Shown in pieces: positions 26,107-35,800 of a DNA stretch of 64,000 nucleotides (within the stretch, counting starts at the first letter, position 1; each line of letters opens with the position of its first letter). Origin of the DNA: Herbaspirillum sp. GW103 (GTDB taxonomy: Bacteria > Pseudomonadota > Gammaproteobacteria > Burkholderiales > Burkholderiaceae_D); NCBI RefSeq assembly GCF_000261365.1, contig NZ_AJVC01000002.1, positions 186,001-250,000 on the forward strand. The letters run 5' to 3'. The notes beneath the pieces are model-generated. The model saw nothing but the letters and a program-made list of their open reading frames with translations. It did no database searches and was not told the DNA's origin. A program made the position numbers and the translations under genes.

Positions 26107-27327
26107 ATGAGCATCATGGAACACACCGAACATCCGCAAGACACCTTTCACCAGCACCGCGCCCACTGGGCCAGCCTGCGCCGCGACCTGCACGCGCATC
26201 CCGAGCTGCGTTTCGAGGAACATCGCACCGCCGACGTGGTAGTGCGGGAGCTGCAGGCGCTGGGCTATGAGGTCACGCGCGGCCTGGGCGGCACCGGCGT
26301 GGTGGCTAGCCTGCCGGGCAGCGATCCGCAGCGCGGCATCGTGCTGCGCGCCGACCTCGATGCCTTGCCCATCGTCGAGGCCAATGACTTTGCGCACGCC
26401 TCGTGCAGCCACGGCATCATGCACGCCTGCGGCCATGACGGCCACACCGTCATGCTGCTGGGCGCGGCACGCGTACTCAAGCAGCAGCCGACCTTGCCGG
26501 GCAGCGTGCACTTCGTCTTTCAGCCGGGGGAAGAGGGCGGGGCGGGAGCGCGCAAGATGATCGATGACGGCCTGTTCGAGCAGTTTCCGACCGAAGCCGT
26601 GTTCGGCATGCACAACTGGCCCGGCTTGCCGGCCGGGCAGTTCGGCCTGCGCACCGGTCCCATCATGGCTGCCGGTTCGCGTCTGAAGATCACCATCACC
26701 GGCAAGGGCGCCCATGCGGCCCAGCCGCACCTGGGGCTGGACCCGATCCCGCTGGCCTGCTCCATGGTCCTGCAGTGCCAGACCATCGCGGCGCGCCACA
26801 AGGACCCGGTCGACCCTGCCGTCATTTCGGTGTGCATGTTCCATGCAGGCGATACGGATAACGTCATCCCGGACCGCGCCGAATTGCGCGGCACCATCCG
26901 CACCCTGTCCTCCACCTTGCAGCAGAAGCTGCAGGAAGACATCCGCCGCATGTGCCATGCGCTGGCCGACGCCTATGGGGCCAAGGTCGACGTGGAATTC
27001 TTCCAGTACTACCCGGCCACCATCAACACCCCGGCCGAGACCGACTTCTGTGAAAGGGTGATTCGCCAGACCTTCGGTGATGCACGCATCCGTACCGGCA
27101 TCCCGGCCAACATGACCTCGGAGGATTTCGGTTTCATGCTGGAGGAGCGGCCCGGCACCTATGTTCTGATCGGCAATGCGTCGCAGGACCGCGCCTCGCA
27201 TTCGCTGCACCACCCGCACTACGACTTCAACGACGACATCATCGAAGAAGGCGTGCGTTACTGGGTGGCGCTGGCGCAGTCCTGGTTTGGCAGCGGCCTC
27301 AAGGGCGGGGCGCTTACCAGCCGTTGA
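26107..27327 (+). CDS. M20-family amidohydrolase (hippurate hydrolase/N-acyl-amino acid deacylase type)
   Basis: A 406-residue metallo-amidohydrolase that removes the acyl group from N-acyl amino acids or related amides. Metal and catalytic motifs are RADLDALP, HACGHDGHT, QPGEEGGAGA and MTSEDFGF; the dimerisation domain is about residues 190-300. It belongs to the hippurate/IAA-amino acid hydrolase group. It is the third gene of the ridA operon. The end overlaps the 3' end of the opposing PLP-enzyme gene by 14 bases. Confidence 0.9.
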   Translation: MSIMEHTEHPQDTFHQHRAHWASLRRDLHAHPELRFEEHRTADVVVRELQALGYEVTRGLGGTGVVASLPGSDPQRGIVLRADLDALPIVEANDFAHASCSHGIMHACGHDGHTVMLLGAARVLKQQPTLPGSVHFVFQPGEEGGAGARKMIDDGLFEQFPTEAVFGMHNWPGLPAGQFGLRTGPIMAAGSRLKITITGKGAHAAQPHLGLDPIPLACSMVLQCQTIAARHKDPVDPAVISVCMFHAGDTDNVIPDRAELRGTIRTLSSTLQQKLQEDIRRMCHALADAYGAKVDVEFFQYYPATINTPAETDFCERVIRQTFGDARIRTGIPANMTSEDFGFMLEERPGTYVLIGNASQDRASHSLHHPHYDFNDDIIEEGVRYWVALAQSWFGSGLKGGALTSR

Positions 27328-28444
27328 AGCGCGGCCAGGTGGCCACGCTGCCATCGGCGGCGATGGCCCGGTATTCCTGATATTGCGCCCCGGTGGCGCA
27401 GGCATGGTTGGGCAGAATACGCAGGCGCGTACCGATGGGCAGGTGCTCTGCGATCTGCGCATCCGGACTGCCCTGGCGCGACAGGATGCCGTGTTCCTGG
27501 TTGGCCCCGCTCATGAGGTAGCCCTCCAGCACCTTGCCATCTTCCGTACAGACCTGGCCATAGCCGAAGTCGTGCCTGCGTCCTTGCGTGCCGCGGTCGC
27601 GACTCATGGCCATCCATCCTGCATCGACGATGGCCCAGCCTTTCTCGGGCTGGTGGCCGATCACGGTGGTCAGCACGCTCAGGGCGATCTCGTCCATGGT
27701 ATTGACGCCCACGTTGTGCATCACCAGGTCGAACATGGCATAGACACCGGCACGTACTTCGGTCACGCCCTGCAGGTGTTCGGCACGCAGCGCGGTCGGG
27801 GTCGAGCCGATGCTGACCACCTCGCAGGGCAGGCCGGCTTCGCGCAGGCGTTCGGCGGCACGCACGGATCCGGCGCGTTCCTGTTCGGCCACGGCGATGA
27901 GGGCGGCGTCATTGTCGTAGTCATAGCTGGAGCCGGCATGGGCGATCACGCCGCCGATGCGCATGCCGCCGACGTGGAGCACCTTGCCCACGGCCAGCAG
28001 GGTGGCGTCTTCCGGGGCGATGCCGGAGCGGTGGCCATCCACGTCGATTTCAATCCAGACTTCGAAGCATTCCTCTTGCGCCTGCCCGAACGCCACGATG
28101 GCTTCGGCGCAGACCACGCTGTCGGCCACGATCTTGAGGTCGCAGCCCTGGCGGCGCAGCGCCAGCGCCTGGCCCAGCTTGGTGGGCGCCATGCCGACGG
28201 CGTAGACGATGTCGGTAATGCCGGCAGCAAAGAACTGTTCGGCTTCCTTGAGGGTGGAAACGGTGATGCCGCGCGCACCGGCCTGGAGTTGCGCCTGCAC
28301 CACCTGCTGGCACTTGGTGGTCTTGACGTGCGGACGGAAGCGCACGCCCAGCGCATCCATGCGCTGCTGCATGCGGGCGATGTTGTGCTCCATGCGGGAG
28401 ATGTCGATCAAGGCGGCGGGCGTGGGCAGGGTAGCCAGGCTCAT
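27314..28444 (-). CDS. D-serine dehydratase/D-threonine aldolase-type fold III PLP enzyme
   Basis: A 376-residue fold type III (alanine racemase-like) PLP enzyme with a C-terminal domain. The Schiff-base lysine is in FRPHVKTTK, and PNHACAT near the C-terminus contains the His-x-Cys pair that binds zinc in eukaryotic-type D-serine dehydratase (DSD) and the metal in D-threonine aldolases. It should cleave or dehydrate a D-beta-hydroxy amino acid; a dehydratase would release 2-aminoacrylate, a RidA substrate. The start at 28444 follows AGGAG. Its promoter carries the shared LysR operator. Confidence 0.85.
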   Translation of the reverse strand: MSLATLPTPAALIDISRMEHNIARMQQRMDALGVRFRPHVKTTKCQQVVQAQLQAGARGITVSTLKEAEQFFAAGITDIVYAVGMAPTKLGQALALRRQGCDLKIVADSVVCAEAIVAFGQAQEECFEVWIEIDVDGHRSGIAPEDATLLAVGKVLHVGGMRIGGVIAHAGSSYDYDNDAALIAVAEQERAGSVRAAERLREAGLPCEVVSIGSTPTALRAEHLQGVTEVRAGVYAMFDLVMHNVGVNTMDEIALSVLTTVIGHQPEKGWAIVDAGWMAMSRDRGTQGRRHDFGYGQVCTEDGKVLEGYLMSGANQEHGILSRQGSPDAQIAEHLPIGTRLRILPNHACATGAQYQEYRAIAADGSVATWPRFNGW

Positions 28445-28480
28445 GGGGAACTCCTGAAGAGGGTAGGTCGATGAGCATCG

Positions 28481-28548
28481 ACTATAGGAGATCGGGATTG
28501 CACCGTGCTTAATGCTCGGTGAATCGAGCATTAAGCTGTGTTTAATGC
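28481..28548 (-). promoter_or_regulatory. LysR-type operator and promoter of the DSD-type gene
   Basis: On the minus strand GCATT-N11-AATGC (28548 down to 28528) is followed by a half-site GCATTAA 33 bp on (from 28515), and TATAGT starts 29 bp after that (28486-28481). The half-site and palindrome also form a larger dyad (TTAATGCTCG / CGAGCATTAA). Geometry is identical to the sites at 20845 and 24015. Confidence 0.75.
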
Positions 28549-28573
28549 ACTGTCCGGCGGCCCCGCCGCCGCG

Positions 28574-29470
28574 TCAGGCCTGCTGGAACTGCCGTATCGT
28601 CTCCAGCACGTTCACGGTGGCCTTGTCCAGGTTGGGGAGGGCGCGATGGGCCACGCCGATGTGGCGCTTGAGCACCGGCGACAGCGGCACGATGCGCACG
28701 TCCTTGTGGCGGTCCAGCTCGGCGGCCAGGGGCTGTTCCAGCGGCAGGATGGCCGCGCCGTAACCGGCGGAGACCAGGCTCTTCATGGCTTCGTTGTAGT
28801 TCAGTTCGATACGTGCGCGCGGGTTTTCCCCGGCCTCGGCAAACCAGGCCATGGTGAGCCGGTACATCTGGGTGGTGGCGTCGTTGAAGATCATCGGCTT
28901 GTCCATCAGCCAGCTCGGCTTGATGGCGGCGGGCGATTTCCATGTGGCCGGCAGGAAGGCCATCATCCGGTCACTGCGCCAGTGGGTGATCATGATTTCC
29001 TTGGGCGTCGGGATGGGGATGGCCACCAGACCGATATCGAGCGTGCCTTCCTGCAGGCGTGCCATGGTTTCGTTGGAGCCCATGATGTTGACCTCCACAT
29101 CGATGCCCGGGAAGCTGTTTTCCAGCTGGCGCAGTACGCGTGGCAGCAGGTTGACCACCACGCCGGTGGAGGTGCCCAGTCTGACCCTGCCGACCTTGCC
29201 TTCGACATGCTTCCTGGCAATATCGAGCAGATCGTCGGCATCGCGCAACAGGCGCCGGGCCCGGTCGATCACCAGCGCGCCCAGCGCCGTGGCCTGTACG
29301 CGACGGCTGCCGCGCATGAGCAGGGCGCTGCCCAGGCGTTCTTCGAGATCGCTGACATGCAGGCTGATCGTGGGCTGGGCCAGGTGCAGCGCATTGGCGG
29401 CCGCCGAAAATGTGCCGAGGTCGACGATGGTGACCAGCGTGCGCAACTGGTCGAGGCTGAGTTCTCTCAT
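28574..29470 (-). CDS. LysR-family transcriptional regulator
   Basis: A 298-residue LysR protein. The N-terminal helix-turn-helix is LSLDQLRTLVTIVDLGTFSAAANALHLAQPTISLHV (quoted region residues 4-40, key AANALHLAQPTISL), and the effector domain begins near residue 90 (RVRLGTSTGVVVNLLPRV). Its start codon is part of a dyad ATCAG-N5-CTGAT (29469-29483), which has the LysR T-N11-A form. A second copy of that dyad and of the lysR start region lies at 38442-38514, upstream of the DUF1127-lysE pair. It was therefore probably once divergent from, and a regulator of, that exporter, now separated by the FHA island. Confidence 0.88.
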   Translation of the reverse strand: MRELSLDQLRTLVTIVDLGTFSAAANALHLAQPTISLHVSDLEERLGSALLMRGSRRVQATALGALVIDRARRLLRDADDLLDIARKHVEGKVGRVRLGTSTGVVVNLLPRVLRQLENSFPGIDVEVNIMGSNETMARLQEGTLDIGLVAIPIPTPKEIMITHWRSDRMMAFLPATWKSPAAIKPSWLMDKPMIFNDATTQMYRLTMAWFAEAGENPRARIELNYNEAMKSLVSAGYGAAILPLEQPLAAELDRHKDVRIVPLSPVLKRHIGVAHRALPNLDKATVNVLETIRQFQQA

Positions 29471-29522
29471 CAGGGTTCCTGATAGTGGCGGTTATTGGGG
29501 TGAATTTTACCAATGGCTTCGA
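29450..29522 (+). repeat. Left imperfect direct repeat flanking the FHA/CDI island
   Basis: It aligns without gaps to 38442-38514, with roughly three quarters of positions identical by eye. It covers the first codons of lysR and its upstream dyad, ending in ATTTTACCAATGGCTTCGA. The right copy reads ATTTTACCAATGACTTCGA. Everything between is the giant exoprotein locus. Confidence 0.7.
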
Positions 29523-29756
29523 GCGCTGGTGGCAGGACTTCCATATCCGTGCGGACAGCAGGGGCTGGCATTGACTGAGTCGAGAACGTAGTGCTTGCGG
29601 CGCCGGTTCGTCATGTCATACCGGTCAGTGCCGTTTGGATAAATGAAAGAGACATGAAGGCTATCAAAGGTATTTCTCATCAGATCAAAAAACCGATCTT
29701 CGAAAGCAATCAAATCTGCCAAAACCCCTGCCATTAAGTTTCTTGGAAATGAGACA

Positions 29757-29774
29757 TTTCTGATATTTCAGAAA
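29757..29774 (+). promoter_or_regulatory. Palindrome upstream of the FHA gene
   Basis: TTTCTGA-TATT-TCAGAAA is a perfect 7-bp-arm inverted repeat about 75 bases before the start codon, in a markedly AT-rich stretch (29640-29790). It may be an operator. Two-component-regulated fha promoters also use TTTC-type inverted repeats, but nothing here proves such a link. No other gene is supported between 29523 and 29849. Confidence 0.4.
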
Positions 29775-29849
29775 GAGACAAGAAAATAGACTGCGCCTCG
29801 AATCGATAAGGCATCCGGCCCGGGTCGATCTCGCAAAAAGGGGCGATCC

Positions 29850-32800
29850 ATGAACCGTCAGCGCTACCAGTTGGTCTTCGATCGTCATCGCGGCATGCTG
29901 ATGGCGGTTGCGGAAACCGCCTCGGCCATCAGCGGCCAGAAGTTGCCGACGGCACGTGGGGGAGCCGGTATGGTGGCACCGGCATCGTGGAAGTTTTGCA
30001 CGCTGGTCTTGGCCCTCGCACTGACCTGGCAAAGCGTGGCACATGCGCAGATCCTGATAGACCGCAACGCGCCGCGCGAAGAGCAGCCGGTGGTGCTCAG
30101 GGGCGCCAATGGCGTACCGGTAGTCAACATCCGGCAGCCCAACGCCAAGGGCCTGTCGGTCAACAGCTACCGGCGTTTTGATGTGGATGGTCGGGGAGTC
30201 ATCCTCAACAACGCGGGCGGCTCCAGCAAGACCGAACTGGGCGGCTACATCGCCGGCAATCCCTGGATGCCCCAGGGTGGCGCGCAGGTCATTCTCAACC
30301 AGATCAACTCACCGGACCCGAGCTACCTGCGTGGCTTCATCGAGGTCGCCGGCAACCGGGCGCAGGTGATCATCGCCAACCCCTCCGGCATCACCTGCGT
30401 GGGCTGCGGCTTCATCAATGCGCAGCGTGCCACCATGACCACGGGGACGCCGGTCATCCGACAGGGCAACCTGGAGAGCTATCGTGTTGGCGGCGGCGTC
30501 ATCAGCTTTGAAGGATCCGGCCTGCGAGCCGGTGGCACGACATATGCGGAGGTGATCGCCCGAGCGGTCCCGTGTTCATGCTGCCTTGCGCGCCGGAGAG
30601 CTCCGGCTCACCACCGGTCTCAATACGGTCAGCGCCGATCACGCGCAGGTCACGCCGGAGAGCTCATCCGGCCATGCACCGTCGATGCGCGCCATCGACG
30701 TGGCCGAACTGGGCGGCATGTATGCCGGCCACATTTACTTGACCGCCACCGAGGCATGGTGTGGGCGTGCACAACGGCGGCACCTTGGCAGCCACCGAAG
30801 GAGAGCTGGTCGTCACGGCGGCGGGCCGTCTGGAAAACACCGGGACCATCGCTGCTGGCCGGGATGCGCAGATACGCAGTGCGGGCGTGCTCATCAACCA
30901 GGGCAGGCTGGGGGGAAGGGCCGGTACCGTGCTGGAAGTCGGTTCCCTGGAGAACACCCGCACCGGTCGTATCGACAGCACCGGTCACACCAGCGTGCAG
31001 AGTGGCGGTTCGATACGCAATGCGGGCAGTCTGCTCGGGGATGGCGGTATCACGATCCGTGCGGCGGCGATGGAGAACACCGGTGACGTGCTGACACCGG
31101 GCGCGCTGCTCCTGCGCGTCCGTGACACACTGGACAACAGCGGCACTGTTGAGGCCAAGCAATCCGTCTCATTGAAGGCGACGGCCCTTAACAACAGAGG
31201 AACATTCACCGCCGCGGGCAGCATGAAGCTCTTGCTGCAACAGGGCCTGAGCAACACCGGAGAGATCGGCGCCAACGATACGCTTACCGTTAATGCGGCC
31301 ACGCTGGAAAACCACGGCAGGCTCCGTTCGGCCGAGAGTTCTCTGGTGCTGGTGACAGACGGAAGAACCAGCAACCAAGGCAAGCTCCTCGCCGCCACAC
31401 GGCTGGAGCTCGCGGCAGCCGGCATCGACAACAGCGACGGTACGCTTGGCGGCGGCGAGGTGGTGATTGATGCGCGCAATCGGCGGTTGAACAATCAGCG
31501 CGGCGTGCTCTTTGCGCGGCAAGACCTGAAAGCAGAGAGCGCAGAGCTCGACAATCGTGCCGGCAGTATCGCTGTCCGGGGCAAGCTGACGCTCTCCACC
31601 GGTGAAGTCAACAATGAGGGCGGATTGTTGCAGGCCCTGAAGAGCCTCGACCTCGATACGCACGGTCAGGCACTGCACAACCTGCATTCGGGCGAGAATC
31701 AAGGTGTGCGTGCCGGCACGGATCTGCACATCAAGGCCGGGGCGCTGGGCAATGGCGCAGGTGTGGTGGTGGCAGGTGGCCAAGCCCGTCTGCAAGTGAA
31801 CAGCCTCGACAACAATCGCGGACGCATCCTCGCAGGCGATGACCTGAGTCTCACGTCCGACTCCCTGATCGGCAAGGGCTTGCTGTTGAGTCACAAGGAT
31901 CTGCGTATCGACGTGGCCGCCGACCTGGAGCAGCGCGGCGAAACCGCAGCCGCTGGCCATCTCGATCTGCGCACTGGCGGCCGCTTCAGCAACTACGGCA
32001 CGCTGGTCGCAGGGGCAGCGTTGCGCGTGACGGCCAGGGGACTCCAGAATCATGCGGGCGCGTCCATCCTGGGCGGCGATGTATCGCTGTCTGCCGGAGC
32101 GGGGCAGGACTTCATCAACCGGGGCCTGATCGATGGCGTCACCACGCGCATTCAGGCCGGCACGCTCTATAACCTCGGTAGCGGACGCATTTACGGTGAC
32201 CGCATTGCGCTCGCTGCGGAGGTGCTACACAACGCTTCGCAAACCATCGATGGCGTGCTGCGGGCCCCGGTCATCGCAGCGCGTGAGCGTCTGGATATCG
32301 GGACCGGGGTGCTCCACAACAGCGAGAAGGCGCTGCTGTATTCAGCCGCAGACATGTCCATTGGCGGCGCCATCGGCAGCGACCATCGTGCGAGCGGACG
32401 TGCGCGCGAAGTCAACAATACCAGTGCGACTGTCAATGCGGATGGTGCACTCACTATTGCGGCCGATGCGATCAACAATCGCAATGCGCATTTCGAGATC
32501 GCCGACGAGAGCAAGCCAGGACGCAGGATCATCAACTACCGGCTGGTGGGATCTTCCGACTTCATCTCGGGAGAGCATGCGCGCATCGTCCACAAGGATA
32601 ATGGCCAGATCATCGCTGCCGAGAACTGGCGAGCCATGGGCGATGAAGACAACTTCCGCCTGCTTTTACCCTCGGCGCAATCCCCCTTTGACGGACAAAT
32701 GTTCGGTCAATGGATCATCTACGACGGCACCGAGCAGATCCAGCGGACTATCGTCACCCGCAGCGCACCCGGCATGATCACCTCCGGCGGCAGGATGAAT

Positions 32801-35800
32801 CTGGCCGCCGGGGAGGTCAACAACTACGCCAGTCAGTTCATCGCCGGTGGCACCCTGGCCGGTGACAACGTCAATGGCACCGCCATCCACAATACCGGTC
32901 CGCTGGGCAGGCAGATCGTTACCTCGGTGGGTACGGCGGTAAAAACCTACATCAAGAGTCATCGCTTCAAAGCCGACGACCGTCGTTATGAGAGCGCGCC
33001 TTACGCCTCTCAAACGATAGAAACCCGATTCCCACTTGACGTGAGCGCCACGCACGAGGTGGGCAGCACGCGCGACCGGACTCCTCGCACACCTGCCACC
33101 GGTCCTGCACAAGCGCCGCAGGGAACGGGCAAGACCACTGACCTGCGTGCTCCCGCGGTCGACCTGAGCCTGCCGGCCAATGCCTTGTACCAGATCAATC
33201 AGAGCAGCGCGGCGGCGCCACTGGTGCAGACCGATCCGCACTTCATCGGTGAGCGGAATTGGTTGTCTTCTGACGTCCTCGTTCGCGCGTATCAGGATCG
33301 CGCGGGTCCCGCGCCGGGTTACCAGCGTTTCGGCGATGGATTCTATGAACAACAACTGATCCAGCGCCAGATCCAGGAGGCCACCGGCCAGCGCTATCTG
33401 AACGGATTCAGCAACAACGAGGCGCAATATCTGGCGCTGATGCAAGCCGGGCTGCAGCAGGCGCAGACCCAGCGTTATGCCTTGGGCATTGCGCTCACCG
33501 AAGCACAGATCGCCCAACTCAAGACCGACATCGTCTGGCTGGTACAACGCAAGGTAACGCTGGCCGATGGCAGTGAGCAGGAAGTGCTGGTGCCGCAAGT
33601 CTATCTGCAGCCGTCGAATCTGCGTGTCAGTGGCCGACAGACCCTGATCGCCGGTAATGAGGTGGTGCTACAGAGCGTGCAGGACGTCATTAATCGGGGC
33701 GGCACCATTGCCGCGCGTGGGGGCGTGACGCTGCGCGCGGAAACGTGCGCAATCTCGGCGGCAGTATCGATGGGGGTGATGTCCGTGTCGCAGCCACCAC
33801 TGATATCGAGCATGCCGGTGGCGTCATCAGCGCCAATGACAAGCTGACCTTGAGTGCGGGCCGCGATGTGGTGATCCGCAGTACCAGCGTCACCACCGCC
33901 AATGCCACCACCACGGGCAGCAACATCAATCAGGTGGCCAGCGTCAACGGCAAGGACGTGGTGCTGCTGGCCGGCCGCGATCTGCAAGCCAATGCTGCCG
34001 TCATTGCCGCCAGCGGCGACGCCACGCTCTCGGCAGGAAGGGATGTGCGTCTTGGTGTGATCCAGGAGTATTTCCGGCAGGAGATCCGCTGGGCCGATGA
34101 CAAGGGTGGCAGCAACTGGGTCAGCCGCTTGACCGGTCCAAACTTCGTGGACCGCGCCAATGGTGCACACGGCACCAATGAGGTCGGTGTCAATCGCGCC
34201 GTGGTGAGCGGCAGCAAGGAGGTCGCCACGCAGGTCAGCGGCAACAGCGTCCGCATCCAGGCGGGTCAGGATGTGACGAGCAAGGGCGCGCAGGTAGTCG
34301 CCGAAGGCGCGCTGCAAGTCGAGGTCGGACGTGACGTGCGTATCGGCACCGCCAACGTCTCGGCCAGTGCACGTGACCAGGGTCAGCGCAGCAGCAGCGG
34401 GATCCTGTCGGCCACGACGGTGCGCACCGATGACGCCAGCAGCACCAGCCGGGAGGCAGGCAGTATCTTCTCCGGGGATACCATTCTTGTGCGCTCAGGG
34501 AACGATGTGAATGTTAAAGGCAGCCAGATCGTTTCTACGCAGGGGACGAAGCTTGTGGCAGGCGGGGATGTGAACATTGTTGCCGCAAGCGAGAGCAGCA
34601 CCCAGCACAACTTCCGTCAGGAGACCAAGAGTGGCGTGATGGGAGCGGGCATCGGCGTGACCGTGGGCAGCCGCATGCAGAGCCGTGATGTGGATCGCAA
34701 TCGCGAGACTGCGTCGGCATCGACCATTGGCAGCGTGCAAGGCGATGTGGGCATCGTGGCGGGCAATCGGTACACGCAGGTGGGTAGCGATGTACTGGCA
34801 CCCGGTGGCGACATCGACATCGTGGCCCGGACGGTCAGCATTCTCGCTGCACAGCAGGGCAGCCGCACCGTGACCGAGGACAAGTTCCGTCAACAAGGGG
34901 TGACGGTGGCGGTGACCAGTCCGGTGTTGTCGGCGGTGCAGACGGTGCAGCAGATGGCGGAGGCGGCCAGTAAAACCAGGAATGGCCGAGTACAGGCACT
35001 GGCTGCTGCAACGGCGGGCATGTCGGTTTATAGCGCCGTGGGAGAGATGCAGAAAGGCGCTGCCGAGGGTTCAGCCAACGTCGGCATCAGCGCCACGATT
35101 GGTGGCAGCCAGAACAGCAGTCGTACTGAACAGAACACGGTGACGCAACGCGGCTCTACCGTTGTTTCCGGTGGCGACATGAGCATCAGCGCCAAGGGGG
35201 ACGGCGCTAACAGCAACATCATCATCGCAGGCAGCGACATCAATGCCAAGGGCAATCTGACGCTCAAGGCGGATAACGATATCAATCTCATCGCTACTCA
35301 AAACACGGATGAACAGCATAGTGATAGGTCGTCGTCGTCATGGGGAGTTGGCGTTACTGCGCAGTTTGGCACCAAGACCCAGTTTGGTTTTACGGCCAAC
35401 GCAGCGGGTAGCCGTGGCAATAGTGATGGCAAGGATGTGTCCAACGTCACGACGCGGATGCGTGCGGGCGGGCAGGCCAAGCTTGAATCTGGGCGCGACA
35501 CCAATCTGATAGGCGCTACCGTCTCAGGTGAACAGGTGGTGGCGAATGTAGGCCGTGATTTGAACATCGCCAGCGTGCAGGACACCAGCACCTTCAAGAG
35601 TCGGGACCAGAGCATTGGCGGCAGCGCCACGATAGGCCCTTCTTCTGGAGGAAGCATCAGCGCAAGCCGCAGTCGTGTGGATGCGGACTACGCGAATGTA
35701 GGCCAGCAGGCAGGGATTACGGCCGGCAATGGTGGATTGCAGATCAACGTCAAGCGCAATACGGATCTGAAGGCTGCACAGATTGCCAGTACGGATCAGG

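Noticed and set aside
29507..29734. 75-residue minus-strand open frame upstream of the FHA gene, looking slightly like a transposase tail
   Set aside because: No recognisable transposase motif, terminal inverted repeats or ribosome site; too short to support.
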